Source of the DNA: Archangium lansingense | Lineage (GTDB): Bacteria > Myxococcota > Myxococcia > Myxococcales > Myxococcaceae | NCBI RefSeq assembly: GCF_026626635.1 | Contig: NZ_JAPNKA010000001.1 | Coordinates: 13,694,193 to 13,758,192 of the forward strand | Direction: 5' to 3' | Length of the DNA stretch: 64,000 nt | Shown: piece by piece, positions 1 to 7,565 of the stretch | Layout: the number at the start of each line of letters is the position of its first letter | Numbering within the stretch: the stretch's first letter is position 1 | Position numbers and translations under genes: made by a program | Notes under the pieces: generated by a model | Told to the model about the DNA's origin: nothing | Seen by the model: the letters and a program-made list of their open reading frames with translations, nothing else | Databases searched by the model: none

Positions 1-862
1 TCGGGGCCAGGGTCTCCCGGATGCGCGACTCCTCCTCCAGGCGCTCGAACTCCACCGCGTCGTGCGCGCAGAAGACGCGCACGTCTGGGTCATGCAGGCG
101 CACCAAATCCCTCAGCCGCTCCTGGTTGATTCTTCGCAGCCGGCCGTCCTTCTGCATGAACGCCTGGTAGGCCCTCAGGCCTGGAGTGCACCGCGGCTGG
201 TGCGGGTCCAGCTCCTCGTGGAAGAAGTACGCGTCGCCCGCGTGCAGCAGCCACTTGTCGGCGAGCTGGACCGCCACGCCTGCGTGCCCCAGCGTGTGTC
301 CTACCAGCGGCACGAGGAGGATTTCGGGCGGCAGGCCCGCCAGCTCGCGCACGCATTCGAAGCCGTACCAGCGCTCGCCCCCGCGCGGCATGGGGTACGT
401 CATCCAGTGCGGCTGCGTGCTCCACTGCCTCGGCCGGAAGCGCCGCCGGTCCAGCCACGTTGCCTGCGCCACCGCGGCTTCCGCCTCGGCCGCCATCACG
501 TGCACCCGCGCCGCCGGGAAGTCGTCCAGCCCTCCGGCATGATCGAAGTCCAGGTGCGTCAGCACGATGTGCCGCACGTCCCCGGCCTTGAAGCCCAGGC
601 GCTCGAGTTGGCGCACCGCCGTCATCTCCTCGTTGAAGCGCGGGCGGTTCAGCTTCAGGAAGAAGGGGCTCAGCCGCGGCCTCGGGTTGCGCACGTCCTC
701 CAGCCCGAAGCCCGTGTCCACCAGCACCAGCCCCTGCTCCGTCTCCACCAGCAGGGTGTGGCACACCAGCGCTGCGGGCACGCCCTTCGGCCGGCGACGC
801 CCATCCATCAACCGCCCTCCCAGCGGGCACATGGTGACGCAATTCAAGTGGTGGACGCGCAT
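1..862 (-). CDS. Metallo-beta-lactamase-fold hydrolase (3' end outside window)
   Basis: Reading leftward from an ATG at 862, the protein begins MRVHHLNCVTMCPLGG and reaches the zinc motif THLDFDHAGG near residue 110. That is the HxHxDH-type signature of the metallo-beta-lactamase superfamily, with the first His of the canonical motif replaced. Further on are GHTLGHAG, a possible third zinc ligand, and AGDAYFFHEE. Such enzymes hydrolyse lactones, thioesters or other esters; the substrate cannot be read from the sequence, although quorum-quenching-type lactonases are one relative. The reading frame is open to the left edge, so the C-terminus is missing. It faces away from the M50 protease gene across a 200-bp gap. 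Confidence 0.8.
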   Translation of the reverse strand, partial: MRVHHLNCVTMCPLGGRLMDGRRRPKGVPAALVCHTLLVETEQGLVLVDTGFGLEDVRNPRPRLSPFFLKLNRPRFNEEMTAVRQLERLGFKAGDVRHIVLTHLDFDHAGGLDDFPAARVHVMAAEAEAAVAQATWLDRRRFRPRQWSTQPHWMTYPMPRGGERWYGFECVRELAGLPPEILLVPLVGHTLGHAGVAVQLADKWLLHAGDAYFFHEELDPHQPRCTPGLRAYQAFMQKDGRLRRINQERLRDLVRLHDPDVRVFCAHDAVEFERLEEESRIRETLAP

Positions 863-1061
863 CCCGCGGCTCCCTTCCGCCCTCGGCCAGCCCTGCCTGG
901 CCCTGGCTCCGTTCGCCGCAAAGGTGGGGTGCGGCCCGGGGACAGGCCAGGGACTGTGGAACGGGGAGCAGGGGAGTGGTGGGCCGACTGGCTGCCTGCT
1001 GGGGAGTCGTGTCTACTTCTCCTGGCGCCCTGTCCGTCCTTCTTTTATTGGGTGGTACCAC

Positions 1062-1718
1062 ATGGATTCGAACCCCTTGCTCCAACGGGCGTTGATGCTC
1101 ATTCCGCTCGTCCTGTCGCTCTCCGTGCACGAGTTCGCTCACGCCTGGAGTGCGTGGCGCCTCGGAGACGATACCGCCGAGCGTCAGGGGCGCCTCACCC
1201 TCAATCCGATGGCGCACATCGATCCGATCGGCACGCTGCTGCTGCCGCTGCTGGGCATCCCGTTTGGCTGGGCCCGTCCCGTGCCCGTGGACCCCACGCG
1301 CTTCCGCCGCGATGTCACCATGCGCACCGGCATGATGATCACCGCCGCGGCCGGGCCGATCTCCAACCTCATCCTGGCGGCGCTGAGTGCTCTGATCTAC
1401 GGCATCACCTTCCGCATCAACCCGAGCTTCCTCCCCACCAACCCCGGGCTCGAGTTCTTCCTGCAGATCATGCTGGTGGCCAACGTGGGTCTGGCCATCT
1501 TCAACCTGCTGCCCGTGCCGCCGCTCGATGGCAGCCGCATCGTCGAGGGGCTCCTGCCCTACCGGCTGCAGGGCCACTGGCAGAAGGTGCTCGCGCTCGG
1601 GCCCCTGCTGCTGCTCGCCGTCGTCTTCTTCGGCCGCGGGCTCATCTCCGGGCCCACGCGGTACGTGGTCGGGCTGCTGCACCAGTTCATCGCCACCGTG
1701 GCCCTCATCGGGACGTAG
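1062..1718 (+). CDS. Site-2-protease-like M50 family membrane metalloprotease
   Basis: A 218-residue intramembrane zinc protease of the short bacterial M50 (rhomboid-sized, PDZ-less) type. The zinc-binding HEFAH lies at residues 23-27 within the first hydrophobic segment, and the second conserved motif NLLPVPPLDGSR lies near residue 150, where the Asp is the third zinc ligand. At least four hydrophobic segments are visible. Family members cut membrane-bound substrates such as anti-sigma factors, but small PDZ-less forms are mostly uncharacterised. The ATG at 1062 is preferred because it places HExxH in the first membrane helix as usual; upstream in-frame sequence is not protease-like. The next gene starts 43 bp downstream on the same strand. 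Confidence 0.88.
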   Translation: MDSNPLLQRALMLIPLVLSLSVHEFAHAWSAWRLGDDTAERQGRLTLNPMAHIDPIGTLLLPLLGIPFGWARPVPVDPTRFRRDVTMRTGMMITAAAGPISNLILAALSALIYGITFRINPSFLPTNPGLEFFLQIMLVANVGLAIFNLLPVPPLDGSRIVEGLLPYRLQGHWQKVLALGPLLLLAVVFFGRGLISGPTRYVVGLLHQFIATVALIGT

Positions 1719-1761
1719 GCATCCTCGCTCGCCCGTGGGCGGCGGAGTACAGTCCGCGCCC

Positions 1762-2295
1762 ATGCGTCCCTGGTTGCTCCTCGCCGCCGCGCTCCTCCCC
1801 GGTGCCGCAGCCGCCGGACACGATGTGTCCCTCGGCGTCACCGCCGTCACCCTCACCAACGGCGGCGTCTACAACGTCACCGCTCCCCGGTTGGGTCTCG
1901 AGGCCGCCTACGCGTACGAGCTTGGCTCCTGGCGGCTCGGTGGCGGCCTGCGCTGGGCACCTTCCGGCCGAGGCAACCTCCCGGTCGAGGTCTATGCTCG
2001 CGCTCTGCTCTCCACGAAGCTGGGGCGGTGGCAGCCCGCCGTGGGCCCCGAGTTGGGGGTGAGCGGCCTGCCCGTCATCATCTCGCCCGTGGGCGGCTTC
2101 CCGGATGACCTCTCGCGCCAGCAGGCCATGCAGCTCGGGCCCGCCTACGTGGCCGTGCACGCCGCCCCCCTGCGCTTCGCGTTTCAGCGCTTCACCGTGA
2201 GCGCCCTGGAGGTGCAGTGGGGCACCGCGCTCAACCAGCCCGGCTCTACCCTGCGCCTGCAGTTCGGCCTCGTCCACCTGGGGGTGACGCTGTGA
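1762..2295 (+). CDS. Secreted or outer-membrane hypothetical protein
   Basis: A 177-residue protein not recognised as a named family. It starts with a short hydrophobic signal sequence (MRPWLLLAAALLPGAAAAG). The rest alternates polar and hydrophobic residues with many Gly, Tyr and Leu, and ends LVHLGVTL. This resembles a small outer-membrane beta-barrel. The stop overlaps the GTG start of the M28 peptidase (GTGA), so the two are translationally coupled. The gene after the peptidase has the same size, signal sequence and barrel-like ending, giving a barrel/peptidase/barrel arrangement. Confidence 0.7.
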   Translation: MRPWLLLAAALLPGAAAAGHDVSLGVTAVTLTNGGVYNVTAPRLGLEAAYAYELGSWRLGGGLRWAPSGRGNLPVEVYARALLSTKLGRWQPAVGPELGVSGLPVIISPVGGFPDDLSRQQAMQLGPAYVAVHAAPLRFAFQRFTVSALEVQWGTALNQPGSTLRLQFGLVHLGVTL

Positions 2296-3305
2296 GGACC
2301 CTGTCCGCCGCGCTCCTGCTGCTCACCGTGAGCTCCTGTGCCTCGCGGCCCTCCGTCGAAGACGCTGCCGTCTCTCGCGCTGGGGACTTCTCCGCGGGTG
2401 TGGAGAAGGTCAGGCTGGGGACGGACGTGGAGGCGCTCGTCGAGGCCCATGACAGCGACACCCCGCTGGACTGCGCTCTCTTCGATACCTCGGTGATCGA
2501 CACCACGCGCCGACCCGTGTGCCACGTCACCCGGGAGAAGGCCCGGCAGCTCGTCCGCGAGCGCTTCGAGGCGCTCGGCTACACCGTCAGCACGCACGAG
2601 ACGGAGGATGAGCGCTTCCCCACCATCAACGTCATCGCCGAGTTGCCTGGTGCCGAGCACCCCGACGAGGTGGTGGTGGTGGGCGCCCACTACGACGCGT
2701 ACTACTCGGGCGCGGACGACAACAGCTCGGGAGTGGCCGCGATGCTGGAGATGGCGCGGCTGGCCGCGGGCAAGCGCTTCGCGCGCACCGTGCGCTTCGT
2801 GGGCTTCGACCTGGAGGAGCTCGGGCTGGTGGGCAGCACGCGCTACGTGCAGGCCCGTCCGGGAGAGGAGATCGTCGCGTCGATCATCTTCGACTGCGTC
2901 GGCTACAGGGATGCACGCCCGGGAGCGCAGCAGGGCCTGCCGGGCCTGCCCATGCCCAACACGGGAGACTTCCTCGCCGCGGTGGCCAACGCCCAGTCCC
3001 GTCCTCGGCTGGAGGAGCTGTACGCCATCTCCTCGCGGCTGGGGTACGACGGCTTCCTGTTGGGCCTGGTGGCGCCGAAGGACGGCTCCGGCCCTGCCTC
3101 GGGCAACCTCATGCGCAGCGACCATGCACCTTTCTGGATGGCCGGCCACAGCGCGCTCTTCCTCACCGACACCGCCAACTTCCGCAACCCGAACTACCAC
3201 CGAGACACCGACGTGCCTTCCACGCTCGACCTGGATTTCCTCACTGATGTCACCCGGCTGTCCGCCGCCGGGCTCTCCTTCTGGGCGGAGGGGCCGCTGC
3301 CATGA
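2292..3305 (+). CDS. M28 family zinc aminopeptidase, lipoprotein
   Basis: A 337-residue M28 metallopeptidase that removes N-terminal residues from peptides with two co-catalytic zincs. The visible motifs are GAHYDAYYSGADDNSSG (zinc-ligand His and Asp, bridging Asp), DLEELGLVGS (catalytic Glu and zinc Glu) and a distal RSDHAPF and NYHRDTD segment (final His). The GTG start at 2292 gives a lipoprotein signal ending LLLTVSSC, so the enzyme is probably anchored in the envelope. The start overlaps the preceding stop by four bases, and the next gene overlaps its stop in an ATGA, so three genes form a tight operon. An extracellular or periplasmic peptide-scavenging role is inferred. Confidence 0.88.
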   Translation: MRTLSAALLLLTVSSCASRPSVEDAAVSRAGDFSAGVEKVRLGTDVEALVEAHDSDTPLDCALFDTSVIDTTRRPVCHVTREKARQLVRERFEALGYTVSTHETEDERFPTINVIAELPGAEHPDEVVVVGAHYDAYYSGADDNSSGVAAMLEMARLAAGKRFARTVRFVGFDLEELGLVGSTRYVQARPGEEIVASIIFDCVGYRDARPGAQQGLPGLPMPNTGDFLAAVANAQSRPRLEELYAISSRLGYDGFLLGLVAPKDGSGPASGNLMRSDHAPFWMAGHSALFLTDTANFRNPNYHRDTDVPSTLDLDFLTDVTRLSAAGLSFWAEGPLP

Positions 3306-3829
3306 GCGTCTCCGCGCTGCTTGTGCTCTCGGCCCTGGCCACCTCGCCGGTTCCGCATGAGGAGGCCGAGCCCTCACGCCACCAGTTCTCGCTGTACGCG
3401 CGCTCGGGGGCGGCGCTGTACCTGTCGCCGGCGCGCACCCACGGTGGGGTGGGCGGCGGCTTCGGTCTGCGCGACACGGTGGATGGACGGTGGTTGTTGC
3501 AGGTGGACGCGAGTGCGCTCACGGGCCTGGGCACGGCGTACTCGGTGCGAGTGGGCGCGGGAGTGCAGCGCCAGGGGTGGTGGGCGCCCGCGGCGCTGGT
3601 GAGCCTCACGGGCCTGTTTGGAGACAGGATGGACTTCCTGACACCCGAGCACGCCGTGCCGGTGCCGGGACCCTCGGTGGGGCTCGGACTGACGCTGGCG
3701 CCCGCGCGCTTCACGTTGGGGCGAGCGCAGGTGTCCGCATTGGAGCTGGGCGTGGGCTTTGGCACCGATCGGCCCGGGCTCGGACTGCTCTACGGACTCA
3801 CCCTGCTCGAGGTGGGCGTGGCGTTGTGA
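3302..3829 (+). CDS. Secreted or outer-membrane hypothetical protein
   Basis: A 175-residue protein with a weak signal sequence (MSVSALLVLSALATSPVP). Gly-rich alternating strands and the ending LLYGLTLLEVGVAL suggest a small beta-barrel. No named family is recognised. It is coupled to the M28 peptidase by an ATGA overlap. It resembles in layout the gene upstream of the peptidase, though I cannot prove homology by eye. A CTCTCCC hairpin follows its stop. Confidence 0.68.
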   Translation: MSVSALLVLSALATSPVPHEEAEPSRHQFSLYARSGAALYLSPARTHGGVGGGFGLRDTVDGRWLLQVDASALTGLGTAYSVRVGAGVQRQGWWAPAALVSLTGLFGDRMDFLTPEHAVPVPGPSVGLGLTLAPARFTLGRAQVSALELGVGFGTDRPGLGLLYGLTLLEVGVAL

Positions 3830-3836
3830 CGTCTCC

Positions 3837-3853
3837 CTCTCCCTTCGGGAGAG
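3837..3853. terminator. Hairpin between convergent genes
   Basis: CTCTCCC-TTC-GGGAGAG forms a perfect 7-bp stem with a 3-base loop, 7 bp after the stop of the 3302-3829 gene and ahead of the convergent WYL regulator. The core matches the palindromic repeat family found elsewhere in this window but lacks its TGAGGGT flank, so it may be a shortened copy. It probably acts as a two-way terminator, although there is no T-run. Confidence 0.5.
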
Positions 3854-3903
3854 GAATCCTCGTCGGGAGCCGGCGTCTATAGCACTCGAGCTGGTATGCA
3901 GCC

Positions 3904-4854
3904 TCAGCCCCTGGCCTGCTGGAGCAATCGTCGGGCGCAGGATGCGAGCTCCTCGCGCAAGGCGTCCGGCTGTTTGATCTCGAAGGCAAAGGGCAGCCGC
4001 GCCAGCTCCCGCGCGAACCAGCCGAGGTCATCACTCTGGCCGCGCAGCAGCACTCCCTCAGCCACCTGTTCGAGCACGCCGAACGAGGGAAACACTCCGC
4101 GCCGTGCGGTCTCGAGGTCTGTCTCGAGCAGCACCTCGATGGCGAACGCGCGTGGCAGCGTCGCAACCGACAGCGTCAGGTGTTCCAGTGCGTCGAAGCC
4201 CTCCGGGCGGGTGAAGCTCACGTCCAGCGGCTGCACGGACCGCACTCGGTCCAGCCGGAACGAGCGCAGCCCGTTGCGCAGGTGGCAGATTCCCACGGCG
4301 TACCAGCGCCCGCCTCGCCAGGCGAGGCCGTACGGGTCGAAGTCGCGCTCGGTCTCCTCATGTTCCGCCGCGCGATAGTGCAGGCGCACGCGTCGCTGGG
4401 CCTGGGATGCAGCGCTCAGCGCAACCAGTGCGGCGTTGTCTCCAGGTGCGGTGGAGCGAGAGAGGTCGAGCGTCACTGTCTCGTCCACCGCGCGCACGCG
4501 CCGCTTCACGCTGGCCGGCATCACCCGCTCGAGCTTGGCCTGTGCACTGGCCACGGCGGGCGCTGCTTCCGCGAGCCCCAGCCCTCGCGCCGCGAGTAGT
4601 CCGACCGATAGGGCCAGGGCCTCGTCCTCGGTGAACATCATCGGCGGCAGCTTGAAGCCCGCCACCAGCATGTATGCGCCATCGCGTCCGCGCTCGGCGG
4701 TGATGGGAATGCCGAGCTCCTCCAGCATCGCGATGTAGCGGCGCACCGTCCGGCGATCGACCTCCAGCCGCCGCGCCAGCTCCGCGCCGCTCATCCGGCC
4801 GTGGGTCTGCAGCAGCTCGAGCACGGTGAGCACGCGCGTCGTGGGGCGGGACAT
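3904..4854 (-). CDS. YafY/PafC-type HTH-WYL transcriptional regulator
   Basis: A 316-residue regulator. Residues 1-70 form a DeoR/HTH_11-type winged helix (RMSGAELARRLEVDRRTVRR). A WYL domain follows around residues 145-210, with GRWYAVG as its core and the FRLDRV strand after it. The C-terminal WCX-like extension ends at FEIKQPDALREELASC. WYL domains bind nucleic acid or nucleotide-type ligands and switch DNA binding. It is transcribed away from the LysE exporter gene across 123 bp, so control of that exporter and of itself is the natural inference. Confidence 0.9.
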   Translation of the reverse strand: MSRPTTRVLTVLELLQTHGRMSGAELARRLEVDRRTVRRYIAMLEELGIPITAERGRDGAYMLVAGFKLPPMMFTEDEALALSVGLLAARGLGLAEAAPAVASAQAKLERVMPASVKRRVRAVDETVTLDLSRSTAPGDNAALVALSAASQAQRRVRLHYRAAEHEETERDFDPYGLAWRGGRWYAVGICHLRNGLRSFRLDRVRSVQPLDVSFTRPEGFDALEHLTLSVATLPRAFAIEVLLETDLETARRGVFPSFGVLEQVAEGVLLRGQSDDLGWFARELARLPFAFEIKQPDALREELASCARRLLQQARG

Positions 4855-4977
4855 GAGGACAGGCTCGGTTCGAATGAGGGCTGATTCCGCCCTATTTACC
4901 CCCTAGCGTGCTTTCCGTCACCCCGCCTCGCGCGCCAGCGTGGCCACGGGTCATCTCTTTCTTCGGGAGTCCTCTTC
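4855..4977. promoter_or_regulatory. Shared promoter region of WYL regulator and LysE exporter
   Basis: This is the only space between two divergent genes, so both promoters must lie here or just inside the genes. It includes an inverted repeat AGGGC-N7-GCCCT at 4877-4893 and a short AT-rich stretch (CTATTTA). The repeat is a candidate operator; no consensus is matched. Confidence 0.35.
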
Positions 4978-5613
4978 ATGGAGCAGACCGCTCATCTGTG
5001 GCTCTTCTTCGTCCTGGTGTTCGGGGTCATCATCCTTCCGGGCCTCGACATGGCGTTTGTCCTCGCCAGCTCTCTGACGGGTGGTCGCAGAGCGGGCTTC
5101 TCCGCCGTGGCGGGGATCATCGCCGGTGGCGTCTGTCACGTGGCTGCTGGGGCGACGGGCGTCGCCGTGCTGCTGAAGGTCGTGCCGTCCGCGTTCAACG
5201 TGTTGCTGTGGATCGGCGCCCTGTACGTGGCGTGGATTGGCGTTTCCCTGTTCAGGAGCGGCGCCGCCTTCTCGGCCACTCCCCTCGGGGAGAAGCACTC
5301 ACCCGCGGCCACGTTCCGCCGCGGAGTGCTGACCTGCCTCCTCAATCCGAAGGCCTACCTCTTCATGCTCGCTGTGTTCCCGCAGTTCGTGCGGCCGGAG
5401 TACGGACCCATCTGGCTTCAGGCCATTGTGCTCGGCACCATTATCGCGGTGACGCAGTGTGTTGTTTATGGCGCCATCGCTCTGGTCGCTGACCGCGCTC
5501 GCGGCTGGCTCGAGTCCAATCCCGCCGCCAACGTCGCGGCTGCTCGGCTCGTCGGCGGGCTCATGATGTTCGCCGCCGTTCTCACGGTCTTCGAGGGCTG
5601 GCGCAGCGCTTGA
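4978..5613 (+). CDS. LysE family amino-acid/metabolite exporter
   Basis: A 211-residue membrane protein with about six hydrophobic segments. It has the LysE/RhtB start, LFFVLVFGVIILPGLD (the usual PGPD is PGLD here), then GGRRAGFSAVAGIIAGG, and FRRGVLTCLLNPKAYLF, the conserved fifth-region motif. The family exports amino acids or homoserine-lactone-like molecules; substrate unknown. It stands opposite a WYL regulator. The ATG at 4978 gives the normal N-terminal length, but the Shine-Dalgarno is weak. Confidence 0.9.
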   Translation: MEQTAHLWLFFVLVFGVIILPGLDMAFVLASSLTGGRRAGFSAVAGIIAGGVCHVAAGATGVAVLLKVVPSAFNVLLWIGALYVAWIGVSLFRSGAAFSATPLGEKHSPAATFRRGVLTCLLNPKAYLFMLAVFPQFVRPEYGPIWLQAIVLGTIIAVTQCVVYGAIALVADRARGWLESNPAANVAAARLVGGLMMFAAVLTVFEGWRSA

Positions 5614-5650
5614 GCCGCCGGCTCACGGGTTCAACTCTGGGCGCGTGGCA

Positions 5651-5691
5651 CCCTCACCCCGTCCCTCTCCCGGAGGGCGAGGGGAAATTGG
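5651..5691. repeat. Palindromic intergenic repeat copy
   Basis: CCCTCACCCCG followed by a CCCTCTCCC/GGGCGAGGG hairpin with one mismatch. It lies between the stops of the convergent LysE and PilZ genes, where it can serve as a bidirectional terminator. Confidence 0.65.
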
Positions 5692-5734
5692 GCGGAGTCG
5701 GGGACTGGGGAACACCGAGGGGTTTGGTGGTGCC

Positions 5735-6634
5735 TCAGTCCGGGAAGAACATCGGCTCGCGTGAGACCACGAAGTCCGAGATGACCGAGGTCACTTCCGG
5801 CGGCAGGTAGGTGAACTTCACGCCCAGCCCTGGCATCAGCTCGGGCGTCTTGTCGTTTACCTCGCGCGTCCAGCGCACCACCCCCGTTACCTGCATCGCC
5901 CGCGTTCCCGGCAGCAGGACGTCCACGTCCACCGTTGTTCCTCGCGGCACCGACTGCACTGTTGCCACGAAGATGCCGCCCTCGTTGATGTTCGTGGTGA
6001 AGCCCGTGAAGAAGTTCGAGTCGCTGCCCTGGTCGATCGCCGCCACCATCCGCACCCGTGTCCGCGCGCCCTGCGGGTTTGGATCCACCTGCGTCGTGTT
6101 CCCCTTCGCCTGCGCCCTCTCCACCGGGCGCGCCGCCTTCGCCTGGGTGGCCTCGCGCTCGCGCTGACGCGCCGCAGCCTCCCTCTCCCGCTGGGCCCGC
6201 GCCGCTGCCTCCGTCGAGCGCTTCAACCCCGCTTCGGCCTCGGCCAGGTCCTGCTGCGCCCGGGTGTTGAGGTGTTGCAGCGACTGCAGCGCCCGCTGGG
6301 CTTCCTCCAGCCCCCGGCGCCGGGCCTCCAGCGCCTCGTGCCGGGCCGACAGCGCCCGCTCCCGCGCGTCCTCCGTGGAGCCCGTGTGCACCGAGGCCGA
6401 TTCGAGCCGCGCGCCTGCTCCTCGCACATGCTCGTCTGCTGGGCGCTCGGCCAATCCCCGCTCCACCTGCTGCCGCAGCTCCATCAGCCGGTGAGAGTGG
6501 GTCTCGGCTTCCGCAGCCGCTCGGCTGAGCTGCTCACCGAGTCGTGCTTCCTGGCTGGCCAGCTCGGACTCGGCACGCGCGAGCTCGGTCTCGCGGGAGG
6601 GTGTGGGGGCGGCGGCGGTGGACGGCGCGTTCAT
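5735..6634 (-). CDS. Coiled-coil protein with C-terminal PilZ domain
   Basis: A 299-residue protein. Residues 10-180 are Glu/Arg/Gln-rich heptads typical of a long coiled coil. After a Pro/Thr linker the C-terminal ~110 residues form a PilZ-like domain: RTRVRMVAAIDQGSDSNFFT, then NINEGGIFVAT, then a beta-strand VDVDVLLPG. It resembles the myxobacterial paralogous PilZ group (TIGR02266). Canonical PilZ binds c-di-GMP through RxxxR and D/NxSxxG; here NINEGG replaces the second motif and the first is only partly matched, so nucleotide binding is uncertain. The start at 6634 is chosen because upstream in-frame sequence is Pro/Gly/Arg-rich and unlike the protein. Confidence 0.8.
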   Translation of the reverse strand: MNAPSTAAAPTPSRETELARAESELASQEARLGEQLSRAAAEAETHSHRLMELRQQVERGLAERPADEHVRGAGARLESASVHTGSTEDARERALSARHEALEARRRGLEEAQRALQSLQHLNTRAQQDLAEAEAGLKRSTEAAARAQREREAAARQREREATQAKAARPVERAQAKGNTTQVDPNPQGARTRVRMVAAIDQGSDSNFFTGFTTNINEGGIFVATVQSVPRGTTVDVDVLLPGTRAMQVTGVVRWTREVNDKTPELMPGLGVKFTYLPPEVTSVISDFVVSREPMFFPD

Positions 6635-7103
6635 CTCGGCTGTCCACTCTAGCGCGTCCTCCCGGGTGCCGACGAGCCCACCGGGCCTCCCTGCCTGCCC
6701 CGAGAGTGGGGGCGCTCCCGTACCCGGGGCGTAGAGGGCTCCGCCGCAGCGGCTCTCAAGGCACGGCCGAGGTGATACCTCGCGCGGCATGCTCCCTTTT
6801 CGCGCCGGCTCTTCGGCGCTCGGGTTTTGAGAGTGAAATAATTGGAAGACATGGAAAAAAGGTGAGCCTTATTTCCGGCTCTCGCTACTGTATCTGTTTG
6901 ATACGAGCAAACCATACGTCTCTTCTGGCCAGAAACCCCACAAATCGACGGTCAGGGATATGGCTTTTCATAAGAAGCCTTTATCCTGTGTTCGTTGGGT
7001 GAGACGGACGGCTCCGGCCTGTCGCGCTGTCACCCCGCACGGGGGGGGAGGGGGTCTCATGGACGCGCAAGACGTGGGCAGTTCACTCCGCCAGGGAGGA
7101 CAG
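6635..7103. other. Long intergenic region with an AT-rich island
   Basis: No convincing gene was found in these 469 bp. Positions about 6825-7005 are clearly richer in A and T than the rest of the window (for example GAGTGAAATAATTGG and CATGGAAAAAAGG). They contain short inverted repeats such as AAGG-TGAG-CCTT and GGCTT-N8-AAGCC. It probably holds promoters for the Cys-rich gene at 7104 and the PilZ gene; a small RNA cannot be excluded. Confidence 0.5.
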
Positions 7104-7454
7104 ATGGACGCTCGACAGTTCGCGGCAGGGATGCAGACCAATGAGGATCAGGCCGTGAGGGCGGGCCGGTTGCGCGGCGAGCGGCGTCGCAAGGCTCGCA
7201 GGCGTTTGGATTTCGCCGCCTATGAGACCGTCGCCGAGCGCAATGCGGAGTTCGCCGCCGCATGTGGCGCGTGCACCTGCTTCGGTGAGCCCCACTGTCT
7301 CGACTGTGGCGGAGAGGGCCGTCCCGGCTGGCAGGTGCCCGACGAGAACCTGTTCCGCCTATATGTGGCCCCTGTCCTCGAGCGCCTTGGCCTCCAGCTT
7401 CACGACGAAGAGGCCCACCACGCCCTGTCCTGGGCCGCGCACAGCGCGAGCTAA
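7104..7454 (+). CDS. Small Cys-rich protein with zinc-ribbon-like motif
   Basis: A 116-residue hypothetical protein. Its middle contains CGACTC and then CLDCGGEG, a Cys spacing like the CxxCxGxG knuckles of DnaJ-type or ribbon zinc sites. The N-terminal half is Arg/Lys-rich and the C-terminus is acidic and helical. The ATG at 7104 is preferred because AGGGAGG lies five bases upstream; an in-frame ATG at 7059 would add 15 residues. A metal-binding, possibly nucleic-acid-associated protein is an inference only. It converges on rtcB, with a palindromic repeat between them. Confidence 0.6.
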   Translation: MDARQFAAGMQTNEDQAVRAGRLRGERRRKARRRLDFAAYETVAERNAEFAAACGACTCFGEPHCLDCGGEGRPGWQVPDENLFRLYVAPVLERLGLQLHDEEAHHALSWAAHSAS

Positions 7455-7491
7455 AGGGCTCACGGACACAGAAACAACCCAGGGTTCGGGT

Positions 7492-7531
7492 ACCCTCACC
7501 CCGTCCCTCTCCCGAAGGGAGAGGGGTTGGG
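7492..7531. repeat. Palindromic intergenic repeat copy
   Basis: CCCTCACCCCGT followed by a perfect CCCTCTCCC-GAA-GGGAGAGGG hairpin (stem arms 7505-7513 and 7517-7525), between the convergent 7104-7454 gene and rtcB. Confidence 0.75.
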
Positions 7532-7565
7532 GCTCTGAAGGGGTATGGGGACAGCGGTTTGGGTT

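Noticed and set aside
90..1859. Long open frames on both strands at the left edge (62-2062 plus, 90-1859 minus)
   Set aside because: They run across the metallo-hydrolase and the M50 protease out of frame and carry no motif.
6544..7002. Open frame across the AT-rich island
   Set aside because: It starts inside the antisense of the PilZ gene and has no ribosome binding site; composition does not look coding.
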